64,000 bases of DNA from Urechis unicinctus (GCA_034190875.2 CM067349.1:27637397-27701396), one strand, 5' to 3'; positions 13,801 to 27,795 are shown, numbered from the stretch's first letter. Translations and numbers: made by a program. Notes: generated from the sequence alone by a model not told the origin.

Positions 13801-14900
13801 CATTTTGATATTTTTGATGCGGCACCTTGTTTTGTGCTATATATAAAATTTATTGAAAAATGAGAATGCGTTTGAAAAGCTGAAGCCACACGTTGCCAAC
13901 ATATTGGTCACTGTCGCTACTCTCTGCTTGTGTTATGACACGTGCTAAATCAATTTGCGGCGGTACGACGGTTTGAACTCAAGTGATTTGTTCACTGTGA
14001 GCGACGTCCTCCTATAGTCAAATTCATAATTCCTACAGCTAATCTGCATACAGAAAGAAAAGTAATATCGAGGTGTATTATCACGCTTTCTTATGCTGAA
14101 ACACAGGGCATTATTCAGGATAGTGTTATCGCGACTGTTCAAGTCAAATAAGCTCTGTATTCAATCCTTTTTAGGACACACATATACGAATGACATGAGG
14201 TGAATTTATGCCATTGACGAAGCGCGTAATGACATATTCAGGAGATCACACCAAACTTAATTTCTGAAAGAGCAATGAGCGGACTTTCAATTATTGGAGT
14301 TAATATTGTCATTGTTATCAACATGTCACGTTTATCTAACATTTGAGAAGCTCACGACACACAATTGTCAGGCAATTGTTGGGTTAAATATCTTTAACGC
14401 AGCGGAACGTTCTATGGGTCACTGCAGTCACTCCAAATTGGCGGCGAAGGTACAGTTAGTATGTTTGTGACCAGCGTTATTGCTATGATAAGTACGATCA
14501 TTACATGCTTTGCACAAAAATATGAAGAATTCCTAAGCGGATGAAATCTTTAAAATCATATATTACATTTTGATATCTAGCAATAAACCGAATTAGCTGA
14601 AACAAATATGTAATATGCCAATGTAAGCATAAAAGAGTTGTCGGACACAGATCTCTGTTATCTATGCAAATTGATGCGTCCGCCTTTACTCTTTATCATA
14701 CAAATCAATACCAGATCTCGGTCGTTAGATTGGTGCCTACAGGGTTTTGTTCAGTCTCTGGGCTACGTATCTACGTGCACAAATAAGCGGTTTAAACTTG
14801 CCAAGGGGTTAACGGAATGGCCCCTCTAAGCTTTACTGTGAATATAAAGCATCACCATCAATTACCTGCCCCACCATGAATACGGCCACCAACACGACAG

Positions 14901-15026
<126 letters not shown>

Positions 15027-15856
15027 CCCAGCCTTCTCCAAACGATCCAGGGTGTTGAAAGATATGTTTAAGCCTGTGCCTAAACTGCAAATTTCAATTT
15101 TATTGTTGACAAAGGGACAAGAATAAAAAAATGAAATAAACTAGCGTCGCTTTCAACAAGGCTTTTATAACGCAATGATGACAGCTGACCATGATTATAA
15201 TCTCCAGACTGCGTCCAAGAGTTACAATTATTCGCTCGAATGTCCCACTGGGTAACTTCGGCCGTCGCTCGGACGAATTTTAGTGGCTCTTTACGAGGAC
15301 AGTGGAACTCATGTGTAGCAGTATGGTTATCTTTGTCAAAGTAATGGACACAAGGTTATTTATTCTTTTCATCCTGTATGCATACTGTGAGTGTGGTAAG
15401 TAAAGCTACTGAAATGGCCAACTAGTTTATTATGTCGCGATAGACAATAATATATTGGGTTTCTCTTTTACTTTCACGTTCTTCAATCATTTCAGCAGTA
15501 CCACAAGCAGCCAGGTGTTACCTGTGCAAACAATGCAATACAAACTGATCTTAAACTAATATCTGACCAAGTAATCGACGGTAGATTTAATGCTATGTCT
15601 TGTACAGGTTACTCTTGTTGCCATTGGAGTTCTTCCTAATTAGTTAGCTTCAACGGACGATGAAGTGGAATTCATCTGAGACATATTGGAGGCACAAGTT
15701 TACCGGGCCATGATCGGACATTATCATGTATCATAGCATGCATAATTTACGATCGATGCCTTACGATACTTGGGTACAATTCAACGATCTAGTGCCGACC
15801 TGGCATGCGACATGGGTACAATCAACAATGCGACGAGGATTCAATGCACATGTACG
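15027..15856. other. Unique DNA, nothing recognised
   Basis: No supportable gene, RNA or repeat. Its right end borders the transposase remnant, so some of it may be decayed transposon 3' sequence, but I could not align it to anything. Confidence 0.45.
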
Positions 15857-16168
15857 CTAACCAGCCACGCCTGACAATGTAGCATTGAAACCCCCAACTA
15901 CCACATCACATGTAGCCCAGACATGACGGCAGCAGTAACTCACATATAAGGTTACTGCTTTGATTAACGATGTTTTGTTTTCATACAGCACAACATCCCT
16001 CCGGGGCCTCTTCAAATGTTGCTCAATAAATACCTCCATGGTTTCATCAGCACACGGTCGATTCATGTCGTGCAGAAACACCCACTCAGCGTTTAATGTT
16101 GGAACAGTATTACAATGTTCGCCCTCGCAGAAAAGCCTCGTTTGCCACGTGTGCTCGTAATGCACCAA
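15857..16168 (-). pseudogene. Tc1/mariner-like transposase fragment
   Basis: A minus-strand open frame of 103 residues contains VFLHDMNRPCADETMEVFIE followed by QH. This follows the DDE-superfamily Tc1/mariner pattern F(M)HDNARPH-x8-FLxxH, with the spacing from HD to the final H preserved; HD would carry the second catalytic aspartate. Upstream, TVPTLNAEW sits where family members usually have a VVP-x(n) segment. Downstream, RHVWATCD resembles the (E)HVWDxL block that follows the third acidic residue, but the intervening stretch is about 16 residues too long and the expected DLNPIE acidic box is missing. It is best read as a decayed fragment. Terminal inverted repeats and flanking TA duplications were not found. 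A chance match cannot be fully excluded. Confidence 0.45.
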
Positions 16169-18211
<2,043 letters not shown>

Positions 18212-18213
<2 letters not shown>

Positions 18214-19891
18214 CAATTTGAATACAGTGCTGCCTCCTACCTCATCGCGCTTCGTCCTATTGTGTAACTTTGCATGGTTCGATGGATTTGTCATGGAGAA
18301 GTTTGCCTTTTGTTTGGCGCAAAACGGTTATAATATTCAGATTAACGGTAAAATCATCGAAGATGACATTACTTTCGTTTGAACAGCAAATATTTTACAT
18401 GTGAATATTCGGTGAGGGCGCTATGTAATTTTTAAGACATGGCAGGTAAATTACATTAGGCAGATAGCATACCCAATGAGGAACACAGAAGACATATGCC
18501 AAGAACATTCCTGTTTTCATAACTAAAGCACAAATATGCTTGATAGATTAGGCTGCCACAAATCAATCAAAATGAAAGGAAGAAGCTCCTGTGACAAATG
18601 CTTTTATGTGATTACGGATATTGTGACATTGATCGGATAGTAGACGCCGTGTGGCTGGTGGTGGGTTACGCGAATCGATATAGTGGAAGTATTAATTACG
18701 CATCGCCAGAATAGACCTAAGGCTGAAATATGTGAATGTCGAATAAGACATGATTCTCTTTGATTAGTCGTACCAAGCAGACCGAGCACGCATTCCTGTG
18801 CAATGATTATCTCATGGTAAAAACGAGTATCGACGAGAATTGGTTGTGTCATAAAGTTTCAATCGTAATCATTTCTTTTTTTACCGACTGTAGAAATAGC
18901 ACGCATATCAGCTATATCAGCTGATGAATTTAGCAGCTGATTATTTGCAAAACGGTCGGAAACGGCAAGAATTTCTACCATCCTAAAACCTTAACTACCG
19001 AGGATTGAAAATTTTGGTAATCAACAAATAATGACCAGTTAATTATACCATTTCCTGTTATGGTGTTACTGGAAGGTAATGCTAATGACCTGTACTAAAC
19101 TACCATAATATGCTAGACTGAATTGATGTTCTACTGGCACCCTCACCAGGCGACGATGTAATGTTTACAAGCATGGACATTTAAAGCTATAGTCATTATG
19201 ATTGTACGGTATTAGATTGTATTGCACTAACGCGTTTAAAATTGACTTAGTCTAGTATCTCTCAATGGTATATTGGTGTTATATTGCCGAGCTAGGTTAT
19301 TTTGGGCGACTGCTGCTTCGTTCAAGATCAAATTTCACTAATATGTGTTTCAAAACCAACATCGACCTGAATTCATTGCAACAGTCACATTCGGCAGAAA
19401 ATAAGAAGCCAAATCCCCAATGTCATTTTGCATCAGTTGGCCGTGTGCTGGTAGGCACCGTGGCGTCCCATCAGCGTCCCATTTTTAAATTACACCATAT
19501 AACATCAAATCATGGCGTTGTATTACATGACCTTGGGGGAAACTAATAACCTTGGCAATTTATTTGTGCCAATAGAAGCGGGAGTTACAATACCCAAGTC
19601 AAATTTGGAGAATGAAACCCGGAGCTTTAACGCCGACAGCGCTTCGGATGAAGAATTCACAGCAGACTGGCCTAGTCTCATGTGCACCATTCCTGAAATG
19701 ATCAGAACAAAAAACTGTCGAGAAGGTCCACCTCCAGTCTCGATGCGTGACTTTCGTCACCCATATTTTGTGCAGTTAACAGACGAATCTTCAGACATTG
19801 TACCTGACAGTCACCGAGTATTTAAGCCCAAGAGAGTACGCATAATTGTCGTGACAGGGACAGAGTAGATTCATTGTACCTATGTTATTAG
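18212..19891. other. Unique AT-rich DNA, nothing firmly recognised
   Basis: No repeat or RNA gene is seen. One protein-like open frame (19512-19868) is listed separately. An AT(A)TCAGCT motif recurs near 18906-18945, twice in direct orientation and once inverted. Confidence 0.45.
19512..19868 (+). CDS. Unrecognised 118-codon open frame with protein-like composition
   Basis: The frame begins with ATG (MALYYMTLGE) and ends at TAG. Its middle is acidic and polar (NADSASDEEFTADWPSL), then comes a Pro-rich turn (REGPPPVSM) and a basic tail (FKPKRVRIIVV). It has fewer Ile/Tyr/Lys runs than chance frames nearby, so it could be a real exon or a remnant of one. I recognise no domain. A direct duplication begins 24 bases beyond its stop. 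No splice-site pair could be assigned with confidence. Confidence 0.2.
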   Translation: MALYYMTLGETNNLGNLFVPIEAGVTIPKSNLENETRSFNADSASDEEFTADWPSLMCTIPEMIRTKNCREGPPPVSMRDFRHPYFVQLTDESSDIVPDSHRVFKPKRVRIIVVTGTE

Positions 19892-20215
19892 TATCATTAA
19901 GGCAAAATATTCTTGCATAAGATACCATGAAGTTGCGAAATGCTTCATAACCGTTCGCAAGCATACTGGTCAGCTTTTAATCTTTTGTCGTTTAACAAAA
20001 TTGCCTTGGCTCGCTAGAAGGTGAAGCATTTGTTATTATTTGCTCAGCATACAATTTTTTATCCTCAACATTTGCAACATATTATCATAAAGGCAAAATA
20101 TTCTTGCATAAGATACCATGAAGTTGCGAAATGCTTGCATAACCGTTCGCACGCATACTGGTCTGCTTTTAATCTTTTGTCATTTAAAGAAATTGACTTG
20201 GCTCGCTAGAAGGTG
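19892..20215. repeat. Direct duplication of about 130 bases, period 191
   Basis: Copy 1 (19892-20023) and copy 2 (20083-20215) both run from TATCAT(T/A)AAGGCAAAATATTC to GGCTCGCTAGAAGGTG, with only scattered substitutions and a few one-base indels. A 59-base spacer lies between them. The high similarity points to a fairly recent local duplication. Open frames are not conserved, since indels shift the frame between copies. Confidence 0.93.
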
Positions 20216-23200
20216 CCTTCAACTTAGCAATCGTTGACAATGCCCAAGAAGAAAGGATGTGACTTTAACTGATTGCATCGTGAGGTTAGAGTTTGCGAAA
20301 GCAATAATAAATGACATAACGAGTCACAACAAAGCAATAGAATGTCAGGAAAATGTCATATTGAATGTTTTATATTGAAAGTTATCCATCCGTTTCTGTT
20401 CAGTTAGCAGTTTCCGCAATTTAAGCAGATATAATCATAATTGAAAAGATACTAAGATATCGACTAGAGGGACGCCTTATTGATTCTGTCTGCTTAATAC
20501 AATTAAATACGAGTTATATTGTCGGCTTTGTCTCCTTTATTTGAATAGAAAATATATGCAATAATTGTTTCTCAATTTGTTCATTTGGGATAATTGCAGT
20601 TGTTTAAAGCATACATTTATGATTTCCTATTTTAATAGTGATGAACACGGCAATTATTTTCATTTTCAGAGTTTCAGCTAAAGCAACCGAAACTCACTTA
20701 CATTGCAATATGCAATACATGGTGAATGACCATTCGACCATAAGATAACAAGGTTATGGGGATTAAAATGCAAACCGTTTAACTGCTGTGTGGTTGATGT
20801 TTACCCATGGCTATGATGCAGAAATTATATCAGTAATTATTTTGCAAAGACATCATTTGGAAAGCGTTTCTTTTGCAGGCTTTGGTTAAACACTCCGTCC
20901 AGCAAGGCTGCGCGGGATAGGTGACTAACAATTCTAACTTGGTGATGCAAAGATTATTTTAACTTATACGTCATAGAGCGAATTTAATTGCTGGTGCTTT
21001 GGGGAGACTGGGAAAGTCGGGTGGGGTAAATTTTATGAGACAAACCGAATTGCGTTTGCCGCAAAGTTTTGACAACGCCCAGTTTGTTAACTTTAGCAAA
21101 CTATCGCCGTATTCAATGCCACTGCTATGCGAGTCGCTTATATATTTACCTGAATCTATATCACCGACGCGTAGCACAGCGACATAATACTCTCTGTCTC
21201 CCAAGGCAGGTTCAATGTCTAGAGAATTACCCGTGTTGTGCAATGCACCGAGTAACATGTACACATAACCACCACAATAACCTACCAGTATGGCTTTAAT
21301 GTGCGCGTCTTTGCTTGACAATTGAATGGTACGATTATATAGCATGCCATGATTGCTAGATCGCTCGTTACTCTTACAACCGTGGCGATGTCAGCTTATA
21401 ATTGTCTTTCAATTCCATCAGGATTTAATTTTTTGGTAAGAGGTATTTATCGTAATCATATGCATTGCAATTCAGTTAATGAAATATAAAATTCATTCAC
21501 GTACCATTTTTAATGAGTATTATTGGTCTGTTGGTATATTGATTGATATTATTCAGCCTACTGATATCAGTCATAGTGAAAGATGTGATTGAAGAATCTG
21601 GATCACCTTGGAAATTCACCATATCCCCTTCTAATGCGTATAACGCTGGTGCTAACTCCGATAACCAACTATACATTCGTACTGTTTCCACCCATATCGC
21701 ACGTACCGGAGTGGATTAACGGCGTAATTTGAATTGCACACACAAAACTAATGATAATCGGGTGAAAATGAGGACTGTAATCATCCATCCAACGTCCCAC
21801 AAAGAATTGCGCTTTATTCTAGACATTTTTTCCGATAAATTTCCCAAACGAACGATTACCATGAGCCTTAAAAGCATTAGATTTGCGTCATATGTTGTTC
21901 AAAATGAAGTTGTTCTCCATAATTGTCATAAGTAAGTTGAATGAAAACTACAATGGTTTCAATATGTGCAAAATACCATTATGCAAAGCGTCATATTGTC
22001 CAAAATTACCATAAACATCATTCATAGTTTGTCTAGTATAGAATTGAAGGGAAATATGAAATTACTAGAAACAATTGAGGTTTCGATATTCTAATCGTCT
22101 AAATAGCTGGTAAATAAGGGAGCGTGATAATACCCCATTTCATAGTTTTCATTTGTCGTCGCTTTCGAAGTGTATGATATAATTACAAAACCGAATCAGG
22201 CTTCGTTCGATTCCTGCTATAAGTATTTTTTTTACCAAGTATTGATCCATGACATGCCCGACTGGATCCCATGTGCGATCAGTCCAGCTAGCTTGTCGAG
22301 TCTGGCTACATTATCCAATACAACGTCACCGAGCTGACAAGCGAAGGCGGGGAATCACCCATTCCAAGATCCAGTGGTTCAATTTCTTTGATGTGCTGTA
22401 ACATTGATATCAATATGTCAGATATTTCAGCTCTTAAGCTGTAGAATCACATCAAGCAACTGTGTTCGTCAGCGCAAAACCTGATATGTCCAATAGAAGT
22501 CTAATCCCACATCTGTTTAATAATATGTCATTTAAGGGTACATTTGTAGGTGCATGTATCGGGTAAGTAAAAAAAAAAAGATAAAAACCGATATCGCAGT
22601 AGTCATTAATAAAGCGTTCCCTTTTAAGATGAAATCGCAAGGGTGATTGACGATGAATGTTATGATGGTACGACATCGCCCCGTTAACGTCTGTTCTGAT
22701 TGTGCAAAACCAATCTTGTTTATGTGGGTTATGAGCACATATCCATAAGCTCATGAAAAGTGGCATCAATATGGGTCATGGTTTTTAGCTACATGCTTGA
22801 GGTCGAGGCATAACTAATGTATTTCCAATGGGTAGGGAAATTGAATGATAAAAAAAATTGATGCCAGTTGTTATATATTAAGGTAACCTGGTTATCAGCC
22901 ATGGTATTATATCTGCAATACAAGTAGTACAAGTAAAGCCCTTTTTATCATCAGATTGTTTAATTTTCTGGGTTTGCTTAGCTTGCATTTTATCCAGTAT
23001 GTGCCTTTATGTCTTTCTTTTGACATGCTGTCAAACCTATCACTGTGGAATGATTTTAAGGCTACGTATTTGCAGACAAAAGCAAGTGCACATCATGTAA
23101 ACGTGATCAAAATGATTGATTGATAAGTAACATTAATTGGATTGTAGTATTAAAAGTATGCATAATAACACCATTTGGGGGTGATCTGACGTACGTCACA

Positions 23201-23599
23201 AAACCTCTAATTACCCTGTTTATGTTATTATGGGATAAGGACGCGACGAGGAGACATGCTTGTTTGTAGTGGTACTAATCCAATCTGCTGGTGCTTCGTA
23301 TGGTTGATGGTGTTTAATTCCTAGGACTTCCTCCAAAGCACAGCGAAATCGACCTGCGTCAGTCGACTGTGTTAGTACAGCTAGCGGTACTGTTTCGACT
23401 TTCTTTTTGATGGCTTATATTACCCGCCTCGAGTTAGCAGGAAGGCTAAGATGTAAGCTAGGAAGGTTAAATCACAGCCAATCAATTGGTCGAAAGGAAC
23501 AACATACCACATCAGGACACCGGTATAACCACATTGTCAGAAATCCTGCGCCTTCTTCCGGTGAACGTACTCATTCGATCACCCGACGTAAGTAATGCA
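20216..23599. other. AT-rich DNA, no gene supported
   Basis: Open frames of up to about 124 codons (20971-21345, minus) have no recognisable motif. A perfect 12-base palindrome, TGACGTACGTCA, lies at 23187-23198. It is flanked by CATAATAACA (23161-23170) and its inverted form near 23225-23234. Confidence 0.5.
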
Positions 23600-23645
23600 T
23601 GTAGTTCCGCACAACATTATTTGTGACACACATCTCAATAATACT

Positions 23646-25010
23646 TGAAATATATTGTTCCTATTCCTAAGAACAGAAAGAAATCATTGAACAGCAGTGA
23701 TGATTATCGATCAGTAACTATTAGTAGTATCATAGGGAAATTGTTAGATAATGTGATTATTGATTATCAAAGCGATGTATTGAAATCGGGTTGTTAACAA
23801 TTTCGATTTAAACTGTCACACTCAACAACACAGTACACTTTTGTATAAAAGGAAATCATAAATAATTATGTCAATTATGTTATGTCATATTATTGGATGC
23901 TTCCATAGCGTTTGATCGAGTTACTGTTATGAATTGTTTGGTTTGTTACAAGAGCGTGGTATGTGTGTTATGACTGCTGAACTCCTACTTAATATGTATA
24001 CGCATCAAACGTTAAGAGTAAAGTGGAACAATAGCTTCTGTGACAATTTTAATTGTACTAATGGAGTCAAACAAGGGGCGGTTTTGTCACCCATTTTGTT
24101 TGGGGTGTATATCGATGAATTATTGTCACGACTCTCAAACAGGGGAATCGGGTGCCATGTTGGTCACCGTTTTGCAGGCGCACTGAGATATGCTGACGAC
24201 GTCGCTCTCATTGCTCCTTCTTTGTATGCGGCCAAATCCATACTTAAAACTTGCGAAGAGTTTGCCAAATAATATAATGTTGTATTTAACACATCAAAAA
24301 GTAATTTGTTGCTTTTTAATTGTCAAAAGCGCGATGTGAATCTACAACTGAATAGTGTTAGATTAAATGTTAGTGAACATGCTGTCCATCTTGGATCCTA
24401 CATAGGAAGAAATTCCGAACAATTGAATATGCATGCTGCATTTGGTGATGTGGTGTCGAAAACTAATATGCTGATGTCAGGATTCGGTCACTGTTCCGTA
24501 AATGTACGTAATACACTATTTGACAAATATTGCACAAGTTTATGGACGCTTTCGAGTAATTCATTTAAAAGTTTATGTTGCACTTGGCGCAAATGCATCC
24601 GCCATGTATGGAAACTGCATCCTAGAACAAGATCAATGTATATTCCTTTTTTAGCTGGTAGATTACCTCTAAAAGAACAATTAAGGTTGCTATGTATGAA
24701 ATTTTTCTTAAATAGCACGAATGATCTTGTATCGGCGGTTAGCCGATTATGTGCCATTAGTAATTTGAATGTTGCAAATGATATAAGATATATTATGAGT
24801 ATCGTTAATCTTAATACTGCTATGATGTACAACCAGACCATTACTTTTAATGATATTTCAAGCAAGCTTAGTCTGCCGAACATTGACCAAGACAGATTGA
24901 ACTTTGTTAACTCCATACAAGAACTTTGTGTGGCCCGTGAATGTGAATATATTCCCGATTTTTCGCACGAAAATATCAATGTTCTACTTAATTTTATTTG
25001 CACATTATGA
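23646..25010 (+). pseudogene. Reverse transcriptase of a non-LTR retrotransposon, frameshifted
   Basis: The product copies element RNA into DNA at the target site. The N-terminal part (IVPIPKNRKKSLNSSDDYRS, from 23654) contains the PIPK and YR blocks. The next block, LDASIAFDRV (23893-23922), holds the first catalytic aspartate in another frame. The main frame, from 23934, carries NGVKQGAVLSPILF (about 24060-24101) and the catalytic YADD (24189-24200). A TAA at 24270-24272 interrupts it, after which the same frame continues to TGA at 25010. The C-terminal part includes a CTWRKCIRHVWKL segment and ends LLNFICTL, as in intact relatives I recall from many invertebrates. At least two frameshifts and one stop make it inactive. 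Most of the reading frame survives, so the insertion is not very old. Clade assignment is uncertain. Confidence 0.93.
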
Positions 25011-25085
25011 TGGCACCCCGCGCTTTGTTAAATGATTGCACTTGATCGTCATAAAATATCTGTACCAAGAGTGCGAAGTAAATGC

Positions 25086-25133
25086 TATTATCATTATTAT
25101 TATTATAATTATTATTATTATTATTATTATTAT
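25086..25133 (+). repeat. (ATT)n tail of the retrotransposon
   Basis: About 15 ATT units, with one AATT irregularity, lie 75 bases downstream of the reverse transcriptase stop. Position and orientation suggest this is the element's 3' tail, since several LINE clades end in a short tandem repeat in place of poly(A). Confidence 0.8.
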
Positions 25134-26127
25134 ATATGTATTTTGCCTACCCTTGCTGTGTTTTAACTGACCTGCCTCCGTTCTAGTGTGTAGAAAAACA
25201 TTGTGCGGGTTCTCATAATTAGGCTTTTAAGATAAAGTCAACAACACATCTCTGTTTTCTTATTTATCGCCGACCGATCATATCAATGTAGAACATTTGG
25301 TTTTCGTGTCGCTATGTCTATGACATAGAACTTCATGTTAGAATTTAAATGCAATTGCCACTTGCGATCTGAATGAAAGAATTTTGGTTAAATGTAGAGA
25401 CGATCGAGCAAACAATACGAGGAATTCTTCTCGGATAAAAACAAGCCTTTGTAGCACATGGTATTATAAACCTATGTGCAATTCTAAATAAAACAAACCA
25501 ATTGTAATAATCAATGTGCCGCAATAAGGCTATGTTATTCAAGGAATAATCTCATTACATTTCCGGGGTATATCAAGAACGACCCGTGTAAATGTGACAC
25601 GGTTTTTACACAATTATGTTACAACGGCCCAGGAAAGATTTAAGTGCACTAACTTACGATATGATCAATTTTCAAATATATGCTAGAATGTAAAACAAAA
25701 TCAATACAATCAGTCTAGACAAAATGGTTTAAACATTATTCAAGCGAGATGCCTACTGGGTTACTTAGCTGTTTGCATGCAACGACTATAGTATTGAATG
25801 TATTTGGCATTTATTGAATCGTATTTGTAGATACTTGCCTTGAACAAAAGCCACTGGATGCAAACACTGAAACGCAAACCAGCCAATCATATTGCTGAAA
25901 GCTACCATTTAAACCGCTTGCTGTATCATCAATCTCAATTATTTAATACGTTCTCTGAACAATCCAGGAATGTGCAACGTAGTTGATTTAAACCTTGATG
26001 CAACAGTGATTTGTGTTCCCTAAGAGAGGGCCAGAAAACTTGTGCGCTGTCGCACATACCAAACGCAGGAACATACCATGACACAATGCGCTGCATCACC
26101 AGGATGCACCATAAAATGCAATCAAAC
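25134..26127. other. Unique DNA, nothing recognised
   Basis: This is the spacer between the retrotransposon tail and the left inverted element. No gene, RNA or repeat was seen. Confidence 0.5.
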
Positions 26128-27795
26128 TGCTTTCAGTGTATGTTAAACAGAAGTGTATTAGCTCTAGCTACTCTGTTTAAAAATTACTTTTGCATCTATG
26201 TTTTGGTTGTGGTCACAATATAGGTTCATTTGTTTATTACACAATCAAGATACAAACATGAAGATCTTCCATTCTTGTTTTGATGTTTGAAGTATCAATA
26301 TCGCTGAGTGGTTGATATTCCGGACCGACATCAAAGCGATATTAGTTGCCATGCATATGATATAGGGTTGCTATATAAGGGTGGGATTAATGCGTCTCAT
26401 AGCAAATGTTGCATGATTCAAACACGACTGCTTAGCTCTTGTATACTGCAGCCCATTATTTCGTAATAGAAGACCAAGATTGCGCTGAGCATCCAGTAGC
26501 ATTCAGACATGCAACGCTGTGTATCCAAAGAGTGAAAACACCCATGGGCGTGACATCGACACAGTCAGTGGTGGACACAGATTCATAACAGAAGTTAGTA
26601 TTCAAGGCAACCACCACGTTACTAATTGAATTTGGGCCTTAATTTATTTTGCTTTTTGTGTTTATATATCCATGGCTAGTAAGAAACAGACAATTACACC
26701 ATCGCACGGATGTTGTCGTAAATATGTTGAAAATGAACGGTGCATGCATTACAAAACGGGAACAGTCAATTATTGCGCTGAATAGTTCAACATATAAGGT
26801 TCTTGCTGATTCCATGAATCATGAGTAATATACTCGGCGATATTGCGCCCTTTGTACCTCGATGATAACACGCCCTGGTGCTGTATCTATACTCCATTTA
26901 TTCAAACTGTCCTCCCCAGCTTGAGACTCCTTTCGAATAGAATAAACAAGGCCTCCAAAGAAATAGAATTGATCGATAGAGAATGCGATTGGTTGTGGCA
27001 CCTCCTTTGAGCAGAGATGTATAGCCGACACTGCGGATGAATTGAACCTTATTCATCGTTTCGAACTACTAGAAAAGCAATCCTATGATGTTAGGCTATC
27101 CTAATGATATTAGAGAGTCCATGTAGGTAGGGGATGCTGTAAAGATTTGCCTGACGATTTGCTTGCCATGTTTGCTATTCAACACATTTTTTGCACTCGC
27201 CTAAAAAGCGAAGTTAACACCACCGACCCAGAGGCCTGATTTTTCAAAAACAAAAAAATATTAGTATGAATGGAAGTTGTGATGAGCACACAATTTAAAT
27301 ATATCATGTAAATTGATTGATGAGTTGCTTCAATAAGTATTTTTTAGTGATTAAAGACCATCGTGATGCATAGCATGAGTCATGATTATAATTGAAGCTA
27401 TTGCATCAAAGATCTCGTAAGCAATTGTAATGTAACCGACAATTTGTAACATTTCATCAACAACATACAATAAAGCATGAATAAAGTTAACAGCTTGGTT
27501 ATATCATCTAAGATAAACTTATTCCGGATGAAGCGACTCATACAAGATAAGGTTTGTGAAGTATAACGGAAATTACTTTACTTTCAATGAAACTTGATTT
27601 TGAGGCGCATTCATAATCCTGTCTTCAGGGCAAAGCATGCGGATCTTCTAGCCACTCATTACATTCAGCAATGACACATATTTTGCTTTGCGGGGAAAAG
27701 AATAGCATCCCCCAATAAAAGCACATAAATGCAAATTATTGCAGTTACAGCTAACTTATTAAAAGAGGCTGCATCATCAGGTAACGTCTCAAAAT
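26128..27795 (-). repeat. Left copy of an inverted interspersed element, about 1.67 kb
   Basis: This segment recurs in reverse orientation at 35474-38319. Its left edge is at TGCTTTCAGTGTATG and its right edge at CAGGTAACGTCTC. Identity to the partner looks above 90 percent in most blocks, but the copies differ by insertions and deletions. Relative to its partner this copy lacks about 80 bases near 27130, about 640 bases near 27500 and about 440 bases near 27535. I found no terminal inverted repeats, poly(A) tail or clear target duplication, so the class of element is unknown. The best-conserved part holds an open frame (27031 to 26819). Confidence 0.9.
26819..27031 (-). CDS. Conserved open stretch in the inverted element, function unknown
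   Basis: The frame opens upstream without an ATG and reads SAIHLCSKEVPQ, then IDQFYFFGGLVYSIRKE, and ends RRVYYS followed by a stop. The partner copy (in the region 37397-37610, plus) has the same protein with three substitutions (P to A, S to C, E to Q) and a stop in place of K in SLNKW. Some differences in this frame are silent third-base changes. An alternative overlapping frame (MNKVQF...) is also long but shows mostly amino-acid changes. The lack of a start codon suggests an exon or a truncated gene captured by the element. YFFGG is faintly kelch-like, but I assign no function. Confidence 0.3.
   Translation of the reverse strand: MSAIHLCSKEVPQPIAFSIDQFYFFGGLVYSIRKESQAGEDSLNKWSIDTAPGRVIIEVQRAQYRRVYYS

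Larger units (their letters stand above)
8301..14900. other. Mostly unique AT-rich DNA with small tandem repeats
   Basis: No gene is supportable. A CA-rich stretch with interruptions lies at about 8478-8517. Other small repeats in this span are entered separately. Open frames of up to about 134 codons (11535-11939, minus) show no recognisable motif. A perfect 14-base palindrome, ATCAGCCGGCTGAT, sits at 9099-9112. Confidence 0.5.
23600..25133 (+). mobile_element. 5'-truncated non-LTR (LINE-type) retrotransposon
   Basis: The element comprises a reverse transcriptase reading frame with several breaks (23646-25010), a 3' untranslated stretch of about 75 bases and an (ATT)n tail at about 25086-25133. 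A short-repeat tail directly downstream of the reverse transcriptase C-terminus, without long terminal repeats, is typical of elements that insert by target-primed reverse transcription. The 5' end is not defined. Similarity becomes unreadable upstream of about 23640, and the endonuclease domain is absent, as expected after 5' truncation. Confidence 0.9.

Noticed and set aside
22208-22240. B-box-like CGTTCGATTCC followed by a T-run, as in a Pol III gene
   Set aside because: No A box at suitable spacing upstream and no pairing stems; probably chance.
26819-27031. Assignment as a kelch-repeat protein because of YFFGG
   Set aside because: Only a five-residue resemblance; the expected spacing of other kelch-blade residues is not met.
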